In this document: one piece after another, positions 41,811 through 47,540 of the stretch | How positions within the stretch are numbered: the stretch's first letter is position 1 | Layout: every line of letters starts with the position of its first letter | Assembly (NCBI GenBank): GCA_050301795.1 | Contig: JBNKZU010000025.1 | Coordinates: 1-48,824, forward strand | Length of the DNA stretch: 48,824 bases | Origin: JBNKZU01 sp050301795 | GTDB taxonomy: Bacteria > Pseudomonadota > Gammaproteobacteria > Thiohalomonadales > Thiohalomonadaceae | Direction of reading: 5' to 3' | Translations under genes and position numbers: made by a program | The notes under the pieces: generated by a model | Told to the model about the DNA's origin: nothing | The model's input: the letters and a program-made list of their open reading frames with translations, nothing else | Databases searched by the model: none

Positions 41811-41826
41811 TCAAACAGTTGTTTGA
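41811..41826. promoter_or_regulatory. Palindrome immediately upstream of intI
   Basis: TCAAACAGTTGTTTGA is an inverted repeat (TCAAACA/TGTTTGA) around GT, 14-29 bp upstream of the intI start. It could be an operator or part of the ribosome binding region of intI. It does not match the gammaproteobacterial LexA box (CTGT-N8-ACAG), which normally controls intI. Confidence 0.4.
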
Positions 41827-41871
41827 ATGAGAACAAATATAGAACGTATTGATGAGCGGATCAAGAACAAT

Positions 41872-42087
41872 ATTTTTACGCTCAATAGTATGTTTATTAC
41901 ACATAAAAACGAGTTAAGTGATTGATTTAACAGGAAAGGGGAAAGTTAATAGGTAGTGGTAATAAAGATATTTTTTGCATAATTTCACGTTTAATAGTAG
42001 CTTTATTACCGCAAAACATACAGTAAGTCATTGAATTAAATGGAAAGAGGAGAGTTAATAAAGTGACGGTAATAAAGAGATTTTTTC
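41872..42087. repeat. Imperfect tandem duplication (about 110 bp) in the attI region
   Basis: Copy A runs about 41872-41977 and copy B about 41980-42087, offset 109-110 bp. Shared blocks: AATAGTA (41884/41993), TTTATTAC (41892/42002), GTTAATA (41945/42054), GGTAATAAAGA (41958/42068), then TTTTTT. Both copies keep TTGA(T/A)T, a 17-bp spacer and GTTAAT, which could be a weak promoter toward the cassettes. Overall identity looks like about 60-65 percent by eye. No ORF of useful length lies in the 317-bp stretch. Confidence 0.75.
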
Positions 42088-42104
42088 AATCGACTCAATG
42101 TTAG
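42063..42104 (+). CDS. Possible mini-ORF reading across the attI-cassette junction
   Basis: A 13-codon frame starts with GTG at 42063, preceded by GAGGAG, and ends in TAG at 42102-42104. The stop is created by the cassette core (G|TTAG). The first cassette gene starts 10 nt further on and has no ribosome binding site of its own. The situation resembles ORF-11 of attI1, which helps translate leaderless cassettes. Very short, so support is limited. Confidence 0.3.
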   Translation: MTVIKRFFQSTQC

Positions 42105-42106
42105 GC
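42100..42106 (+). other. attI core site / cassette 1 boundary
   Basis: GTTAGGC fits the GTTRRRY-like core; crossover is between G42100 and T42101. Its reverse complement is the R'' box of attC1. Confidence 0.88.
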
Positions 42107-42690
42107 ACTAAAACATGAGCATCCGTTATGACGATTTGCATTATTACGATAAAGATGAGCTTTCATTCTTTAAGAGATGCCATGTTCCTCGCCCTGATCA
42201 AATAATGGACGCTACGGTATTGGATCACGTTGCCAGAGCACATGAAGATAGAGAATATCCTTTTCTCGACAGAGCAAAAGGCCAAAGAAAGGGATGCTAT
42301 CTAATATATGACACACATATGTCATGCTCTAAATGCGGAATTCTACCAATCTATGCAGGCCGATCAACAAACCTTGGCAAGCGCTTATACGAGCATTGGT
42401 GTTCAAAAACAGAAAACCGACTATCTGAGTATCATGAAATCATAGACACTGAACAACTTTTGTGTCCGCATACTAATCAAAACCCTGGTGCGGAGCGAAG
42501 ATGGCATGGAATCATGTTTATTGCTATTTGGTTTATCAGTGACGATAAGAAAAGAATGTATTTTGAGCACAAGCTTATTGGTAACTGTGAGCCAATATTG
42601 AATGTTGGTTAAATATGCCTAACAACAGCATCAAGATCGCTCACTTTCGTTCGCTGGGACGCCGCTACCGCGCGCCCCTTATGCAAGACG
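42101..42690 (+). mobile_element. Gene cassette 1 (590 bp, GIY-YIG protein)
   Basis: Begins with TTAGGC at the attI crossover and ends at the G of the attC1 R' box. It carries one gene (42115-42612) starting 14 bp after the boundary, and an 80-bp attC. The layout is that of a standard promoterless cassette. Confidence 0.9.
42115..42612 (+). CDS. GIY-YIG nuclease-like cassette protein
   Basis: 165 residues. The GIY-YIG fold motifs are recognisable: GCYLIY at 60-65 (GIY element), IYAGRSTNLGKRLYEHW at 79-95 (YIG element plus the conserved Arg83 and Arg90), Glu151 in YFEHKLIG as the metal ligand, and Asn163 at the end (PILN). An inserted CSKC pair (71-74) lies between the GIY and YIG strands. 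The N-terminal 58 residues are unassigned. The family covers UvrC, homing and type II restriction nucleases. Here it is a stand-alone cassette gene; DNA cleavage is likely but the target is unknown. No ribosome binding site is seen upstream. Confidence 0.82.
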   Translation: MSIRYDDLHYYDKDELSFFKRCHVPRPDQIMDATVLDHVARAHEDREYPFLDRAKGQRKGCYLIYDTHMSCSKCGILPIYAGRSTNLGKRLYEHWCSKTENRLSEYHEIIDTEQLLCPHTNQNPGAERRWHGIMFIAIWFISDDKKRMYFEHKLIGNCEPILNVG

Positions 42691-42696
42691 TTAGCC
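42617..42696 (+). repeat. attC1 recombination site
   Basis: 80 bp from R'' GCCTAAC (42617-42623) to R' GTTAGCC (42690-42696). The central part is imperfectly palindromic. An open frame beginning at 42615 reads through it but is not a gene. Confidence 0.88.
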
Positions 42697-43663
42697 ATCA
42701 TACGCAAGGAATATACATGGCAATAGAATCACCTTTATTTCAGAGCGGAATGGAATTGCTCGGGCATTCCTTCTCGCACTTTAATGGCTCAAAAGAGCTT
42801 GATAGAAAGTTGGTCATTCTTCATTTGGCGAATGCAATTGAGCTTATTTTAAAAGACTTAGTGCTTGATTCAGGGGAGTCTATATACAAAGGTCCTAAAG
42901 AGACAATCACGATTCACGGTTGCATCAAAACGCTAGAAGATAAAGGTGTGAGCATTCCATATCTAAATAAAGTAGAGCTTCTAATTGATGAGAGAAATGC
43001 ACTTCAACATAGATTTGGATCACCAAACGAACTAACAGCAATTTTCTACATGAATATTGCGCAAGCTTTTTTTAAAGAAATACTCAAAGACCATTACGAT
43101 CAAGATTATGAAGAAGTAATATCACAGTTCGTTGACTCTAAAGAGTTACATGCTTTCAGAATGCGCGAGCCTAATGATGATGCTGAACTTGAAAATCTTA
43201 AAAAGCTTGCAAACGTTCACCCTCTAGGTGCATTGCTTTCTGCCATGACCTATTTCGAAAAGAAAATAATGGATTTCAGTGCCAGTATTGGGCTAGAAGA
43301 AGATTTTCGTCGCCGTCCATACTGGGCAATGGTATCTCATCGTAGCCTGGAGCAATTCGGCGTAGAAATCCCTGATACTCTAAGAGAGGAGATGGATGAA
43401 ACTCGCAGGCTACGAAATATTACAGCGCACGGTAGAAAAGAACCTACTAAATCAGAAGTCTCGAAAGCAATCGACTCTATCGAAAAATTTGAACAGTTTC
43501 TGAGCAAGATAGATATCTCGAAAGTTAAAGCTAGCGTAGAAACGCATTTAAAAGAGCGTGAGCTAGAAAGAAAGCAACGCCTAGCAGAGCAAGAAAATGG
43601 CTAACAAGTTGCTGCACTCGGAAAAATTACTCGCTGCGCTCCTAATTTCCGGTGAGCAAGGCG
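42691..43663 (+). mobile_element. Gene cassette 2 (973 bp, tandem HEPN-like protein)
   Basis: Starts TTAGCC after the attC1 crossover and ends at G43663. Its attC2 R'' box is the exact reverse complement of its own start core. One gene (42717-43604) whose stop codon TAA lies inside the R'' box. Confidence 0.9.
42717..43604 (+). CDS. Tandem HEPN-like putative RNase (cassette protein)
   Basis: 295 residues, no named family is claimed. The protein is predicted almost entirely helical and divides into two halves that each contain the HEPN RNase signature Rx4H in the RNxxxH form: R93-H98 (LLIDERNALQHRFG) in the first, and R233-H238 (RRLRNITAHGRKEP) in the second. Each motif follows helices with spaced Leu/Ile (HLANAIELILKDLVL; PLGALLSAMTYFEKKIMDF). 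HEPN domains with this motif are metal-independent endoribonucleases in toxin and antiphage systems. The ATG at 42717 has AAGGA 6 nt upstream; the longer frame from 42615 runs through attC1. No antitoxin candidate is present in the cassette. Confidence 0.75.
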   Translation: MAIESPLFQSGMELLGHSFSHFNGSKELDRKLVILHLANAIELILKDLVLDSGESIYKGPKETITIHGCIKTLEDKGVSIPYLNKVELLIDERNALQHRFGSPNELTAIFYMNIAQAFFKEILKDHYDQDYEEVISQFVDSKELHAFRMREPNDDAELENLKKLANVHPLGALLSAMTYFEKKIMDFSASIGLEEDFRRRPYWAMVSHRSLEQFGVEIPDTLREEMDETRRLRNITAHGRKEPTKSEVSKAIDSIEKFEQFLSKIDISKVKASVETHLKERELERKQRLAEQENG

Positions 43664-43669
43664 TTAAAT
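43599..43669 (+). repeat. attC2 recombination site at the rnt stop codon
   Basis: 71 bp from R'' GGCTAAC (43599-43605) to R' GTTAAAT (43663-43669). The interior is palindromic (GGAAAAATTA with CTAATTTCC). The R' box includes the reverse complement of the rnt stop codon at 43664-43666. Confidence 0.85.
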
Positions 43670-44296
43670 CTCTAAATTCGGTATCCCAATCTTCTCATTC
43701 CAGCTATTGACGATCATGCAAAAGAGGTCAGCCGTCTTCTCAGCATCGTAGATCGCTGAGTGCGCCTGGCTGTTATCCCACTCTATCCCTGCCGCGTAGG
43801 CTGCTTTTGCCAGGACGGTTTGACCATAGGCCAATCCAGCGAGTGTTGCGGTATCAAAGCTGCTGAAGCTATGAAATGGTGATTTAACCTTGGTTCGCTC
43901 GACTGCGGCACGAATAAATCCTAAATCGAAAAAGGCGTTGTGGCCTACAAGAATAGCGCGTGTGCATTGGTGTTTTTTGACCAGCTCTCGAATCGGGGCA
44001 AAGATTTGCTCCAGTGCCGCCTTCTCTTTTTTGGCTAAACGAAATGGGTTAAAGGGATCGATCCCGGTGAAATCGAGTGCCTTCTGTTCAAGATTGGCAC
44101 CAGGAAATGGCTCGATGTGGCAGGCGTGGGTCTCTCGTCTTTTAAGTTGGCCGTTGAGATCAAACTCAACTGTCACTGCAGCGATCTCTAATAGTGCATC
44201 GGTTTCAGCATTAAATCCGGCGGTCTCAACATCGACCACAACCGGAAGGAATCCTCGAAATCGTTTGGATAGATTATTCTGAACGCTGTTTTCCAA
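43664..44296 (-). CDS. rnt: Ribonuclease T
   Basis: 210 residues, DEDDh 3'-5' exoribonuclease for tRNA 3' end maturation. Exo motifs: VVVDVETAGFNAETDALLEIAAV (Asp, Glu), VGHNAFFDLGFI (Asp), QAHSAIYDAEKTADLF (His, Asp). The family segment LDFTGIDPFNPFR is also present. Its TAA stop codon coincides with the crossover point of the last integron core, so its coding sequence ends exactly at the integron edge. pyrC, a frequent neighbour, is two genes upstream. Confidence 0.96.
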   Translation of the reverse strand: MENSVQNNLSKRFRGFLPVVVDVETAGFNAETDALLEIAAVTVEFDLNGQLKRRETHACHIEPFPGANLEQKALDFTGIDPFNPFRLAKKEKAALEQIFAPIRELVKKHQCTRAILVGHNAFFDLGFIRAAVERTKVKSPFHSFSSFDTATLAGLAYGQTVLAKAAYAAGIEWDNSQAHSAIYDAEKTADLFCMIVNSWNEKIGIPNLEI

Positions 44297-44312
44297 TTTA
44301 GACTCCAGCAGA

Positions 44313-44903
44313 TCAGTGAATGGCGTAGTAGCGGTTGTAGATCTCTAAAGCCGCAACCAGGGCAATTGCAGCAATAATCGTATTGTGTTCATGGTTGCGA
44401 TACCACTGCGAACCACTCCATGTTGCATCACGTAAGGCACCGATTCTTAAGATGTTTGGAATAATCCGCGGTGTCGAGGCAAAGTACTCTCTTGTCTCCT
44501 CAGGAAAAGCAGATCGTAGCCCAGCCTCTTCATTAAGAATGGTTGGGATATAGGTTGCAAGAAAGAGGGCGACAGAGACCACTGCGATCACAAGATTGCC
44601 AATAATGATATTCAATCCGATCAGCATACAGATCGAGCCGACATAGAGTGGATTACGCACAATGGCGTAGATACCACTCGTGCTTAGCTGGGCATTTTTA
44701 TGGAGTGCACCTGCGGAGATGGATCGAATCAGGATTCCCAGAACGATTACTGCTATTCCGCCCAGCGCAATCGCGGATGGAATGCTATGAATCGAAATTC
44801 GTTCAATACCGAAAAAGTAAACGATCATCGCTAACCAAATGATGCGCGAAATCACCACACGGTGACGCTGTAGAGATCCGAATTTAATATTTATGCTCGA
44901 CAT
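44313..44903 (-). CDS. ICMT/PEMT-like membrane methyltransferase
   Basis: 196 residues with about four membrane helices. The C-terminal SAM-binding part has the isoprenylcysteine carboxyl methyltransferase-like sequence STSGIYAIVRNPLYVGSICMLIG followed by LNEEAGLRSAFPEETREYFASTPRIIP. The bacterial family methylates diverse substrates (lipids, isoprenoids). The gene sits between pyrC and rnt in the same direction with gaps of 16-30 bp. Substrate unknown. Confidence 0.83.
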   Translation of the reverse strand: MSSINIKFGSLQRHRVVISRIIWLAMIVYFFGIERISIHSIPSAIALGGIAVIVLGILIRSISAGALHKNAQLSTSGIYAIVRNPLYVGSICMLIGLNIIIGNLVIAVVSVALFLATYIPTILNEEAGLRSAFPEETREYFASTPRIIPNILRIGALRDATWSGSQWYRNHEHNTIIAAIALVAALEIYNRYYAIH

Positions 44904-44933
44904 TCAACTATTCAGTAGTAGTTATAAAAATGA

Positions 44934-45971
44934 TTATTGATCAAGAAGTTGCCAAGAGAGTGTCTCCCCGGCAAGCAGGGGCGTGATTCTACTCTGACCA
45001 AAGCTGTAATTGCCAGGAATTACCCAATCTTTTTTTACGAGTGTGATGGTTCCACTATTTCTTGGCAGGCCATAAAAGTCTGCGCCATGGAATGAGGCGA
45101 AGCCTTCAAGCCGATCCAATGCACCAGCCTGTTCAAAGGCGAGGGCATAAAGCTCGATTGCGGCATGAGCTGAGAAGATACCGGCACAACCACAACTGCT
45201 CTCTTTGGCCTCGGTCGCGTGAGGGGCGCTATCGGTACCTAAAAAGAATTTTTGAGAGCCTGAGGTCGCTACCTCGACCAGACGTTCACGATGAATTTCA
45301 CGTTTAAGCACTGGTAGGCAGTAGTAGTGGGGGCGAATACCACCTTTAAATATCTCGTTCCGATTATAGAGTAGATGTTGAGGTGTGATTGTTGCAGCAA
45401 CATTATCACCGGCGTGTTCAACGAAGTTAGCCATCTCTTTAGTGGTGATATGTTCGGCGACCAACTTAAGATTTGGGATCGCCTCTAGTATGGGTTTTAA
45501 TACCGTATCAAGAAAAACGGCCTCACGATCAAAGATGTCAATGTGCTGTGATGTCACCTCTCCATGAACTAACAACGGCATACCAACACGCGCCATCTCA
45601 TGCAGTACAGGGTAGACCTTCCTGATATCGGTTACTCCAGAGTCAGAATTGGTTGTTGCGCCAGCGGGGTAAAATTTGACGGCAAACACCTTGCCACTTT
45701 GCTTTGCCTTGGCAATTTCTTCCGGCGTAGTGCGATCGGTCAGGTAGAGTGTCATCAATGGAGTAAAACCAGAATCATGATCCAGAGTGGCATTGATGCG
45801 CTGGTAGTAGGCCTCTGCATCCTCTGTGGTGATCACTGGGGGCTTCAGGTTAGGCATAACGATCGCACGACCAAATCGTGCCGCATGAAATGGCACGACA
45901 TCAGCAAGCACATCCTCATCTCGAAAGTGGACATGCCAGTCGTCTGGGCGTGTGATGATTAGTTTTTCCAT
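44934..45971 (-). CDS. pyrC: Dihydroorotase (type II)
   Basis: 345 residues matching E. coli-type PyrC: RPDDWHVHFRDEDVLADVVPFHAARFGRAIVMPNLKPPV (HxH metal motif), carboxylated Lys in FAVKFYPAGATTNSDSGV, metal His in LVHGEVT and LVAEHITTKE, catalytic Asp in FFLGTDSAPHATEAKESSCGCAG. Catalyses ring closure of carbamoyl aspartate in pyrimidine synthesis. Third gene of a minus-strand run after nhaD. Confidence 0.97.
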   Translation of the reverse strand: MEKLIITRPDDWHVHFRDEDVLADVVPFHAARFGRAIVMPNLKPPVITTEDAEAYYQRINATLDHDSGFTPLMTLYLTDRTTPEEIAKAKQSGKVFAVKFYPAGATTNSDSGVTDIRKVYPVLHEMARVGMPLLVHGEVTSQHIDIFDREAVFLDTVLKPILEAIPNLKLVAEHITTKEMANFVEHAGDNVAATITPQHLLYNRNEIFKGGIRPHYYCLPVLKREIHRERLVEVATSGSQKFFLGTDSAPHATEAKESSCGCAGIFSAHAAIELYALAFEQAGALDRLEGFASFHGADFYGLPRNSGTITLVKKDWVIPGNYSFGQSRITPLLAGETLSWQLLDQ

Positions 45972-46023
45972 ATCTCGATTAATTGTTGATTGAGGCCGTT
46001 ATGATGCCACAGTTCGTTTAGGA

Positions 46024-47451
46024 TTAACCATTGACCAGAAAATGAACCCAAATACTGAGCGCATATCCTAACGCAATCGCCCACGACCACTTGAGGTGGG
46101 CAAAGAATGTATAGACACCACGCGCTTGCCCCATCAGAGCCACACCTGCCGCTGAACCTATCGAAAGCAGTGATCCACCGACACCAGCGGTGAGGGTTAC
46201 CAGCAGCCATTGGGTCGTATTCATATCCGGCATCATCGTTAACACAGCAAACATCACTGGAATGTTATCAACAATCGCGGAGAGGATACCGACAATAATA
46301 TTTGACCAGGTCGGGCCAAGTCCGGTGTACATCGCCTCAGAAACGAGCGCAAGATAGCCGAGTGTACCGAGACCACCAACACAAAGGACAACACCATAGA
46401 AGAACATCAGAGTATCCCACTCGGCTCTTGCGACCTGAGAGAAGATATCAAATTGATTGGGTTTATCGTCCTTATTAATGACATTGTCGCTGTCTATTCC
46501 AGCGAGTTCCGGCCCTCTGACACCATCATGTGAAGCTGAGATTTTAAGGAAATAGCCATAGATCTTCAGCACACCAAGCCCGGTCATCATACCGAGCACA
46601 GGAGGTAAGTGCAGGAAGTTGTGAGCACTAACCGCCATCACAATGGTAAATATAAACAGGGCAATGACCACAAAGCCCCCTTTTTTAATGGTCACTTTTT
46701 CATTAATTGCTGACGGAACCTCATTGGGTACCGCTAACGACATCAACACCGCAGGAACAGCCCAATTCACAACAGATGGGATAAACAGCGAGAAGAACTC
46801 AGTGAAATGTACAATGCCCTTCTGCCAGACCATAAGTGTGGTGATATCTCCAAATGGACTGAAGGCTCCCCCAGCATTTGCAGCGACCACAATATTGATA
46901 CAGGCTAAAGCGATAAACTTGTTATGTCCCTTACCGACGGCCATCACCACTGCCGCCATTAATAGGGCAGTCGTCAGGTTATCGGCAATAGGTGAGATAA
47001 AGAAGGCTAAAACACCTGTGATCCAGAAAACGGATCTAAAAGAGAATCCTCGGGAGACCAACCATGCTCGAAGTGCATTAAATACCTCACGCTCCTCCAT
47101 GGTGTTGATGTAGGTCATCGCCGCGAGTAGGAAAAGAAAGAGTTCAGCATACTCAAGGATATTGTGCCTGACTGCCTGTTCAGCAGTATGGGTATCACCT
47201 TGAATGGCGTATGCAATACCGACCAGCGCCCAGATGAGACCAGCGGCGACAATCACAGGTTTTGATTTTCTTAAATGGAGAAACTCCTCACCGATGACCA
47301 AGGAGTAAGCAATGACAAAGATCACTAATGCAGAAATACCATACCAACTTGTTGTCAAATCAAGCATCTCACCACCTGTTGAGGCATAGGCGTTTACAGG
47401 CATCACCAAAGCTGTGAATAGTGAAACAATTATGGGGGTAATCATTGTCAT
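46024..47451 (-). CDS. nhaD: Na+/H+ antiporter NhaD
   Basis: 475 residues, about 12 membrane helices, ion transporter superfamily. NhaD-like features: SKPVIVAAGLIWALVGIAYAIQ, ISPIADNLTTALLMAAVVMAVG, NIVVAANAGGAFSPFGDITTLMVWQKG, and SAIVDNIPVMFAVLTMMPD near the C-terminus. Exports Na+ (or Li+) in exchange for protons, most often in marine or alkaliphilic bacteria. The two repeat halves each contain a D-N-x-T/P-type unwound segment, as expected. ATG at 47451; a second ATG follows two codons later. Confidence 0.93.
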   Translation of the reverse strand: MTMITPIIVSLFTALVMPVNAYASTGGEMLDLTTSWYGISALVIFVIAYSLVIGEEFLHLRKSKPVIVAAGLIWALVGIAYAIQGDTHTAEQAVRHNILEYAELFLFLLAAMTYINTMEEREVFNALRAWLVSRGFSFRSVFWITGVLAFFISPIADNLTTALLMAAVVMAVGKGHNKFIALACINIVVAANAGGAFSPFGDITTLMVWQKGIVHFTEFFSLFIPSVVNWAVPAVLMSLAVPNEVPSAINEKVTIKKGGFVVIALFIFTIVMAVSAHNFLHLPPVLGMMTGLGVLKIYGYFLKISASHDGVRGPELAGIDSDNVINKDDKPNQFDIFSQVARAEWDTLMFFYGVVLCVGGLGTLGYLALVSEAMYTGLGPTWSNIIVGILSAIVDNIPVMFAVLTMMPDMNTTQWLLVTLTAGVGGSLLSIGSAAGVALMGQARGVYTFFAHLKWSWAIALGYALSIWVHFLVNG

Positions 47452-47540
47452 AGAAACTTACTCATTCAAAAAATATCAGTCGGCGAATATATCATATAAA
47501 AATATCAATAATAGCCTTGGGTTCGATAAGTTGAGCCTAT

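Larger units (their letters stand above)
40832..43669. mobile_element. Two-cassette integron inserted between rhlE and rnt
   Basis: Contains intI (minus), an attI region, cassette 1, attC1, cassette 2 and attC2. The boundaries are self-consistent: core GTTAGGC (42100-42106) is the reverse complement of the R'' box of attC1, and core GTTAGCC (42690-42696) is the reverse complement of the R'' box of attC2. The final core GTTAAAT (43663-43669) is chromosomal and includes the rnt stop codon. No transposase or resolvase accompanies it, so it is chromosomal (sedentary) rather than a Tn-borne class 1 element. Confidence 0.92.

Noticed and set aside
41798..41836. Longer intI frame starting at TTG 41836
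   Set aside because: It would encode an atypical N-terminal extension through the palindrome; MSQSPFIESIRRDLR is the normal integrase N-terminus and has a Shine-Dalgarno.
41940..42100. CRISPR-like or iteron-like repeats in the attI region
   Set aside because: Only two diverged copies about 110 bp long, no short regularly spaced repeats, and no cas or replication genes.
42615..42716. Upstream extension of the tandem HEPN frame to an ATG at 42615
   Set aside because: The extra 34 codons lie across attC1 and outside cassette 2. The ATG at 42717 has AAGGA 6 nt upstream and lies inside the cassette.
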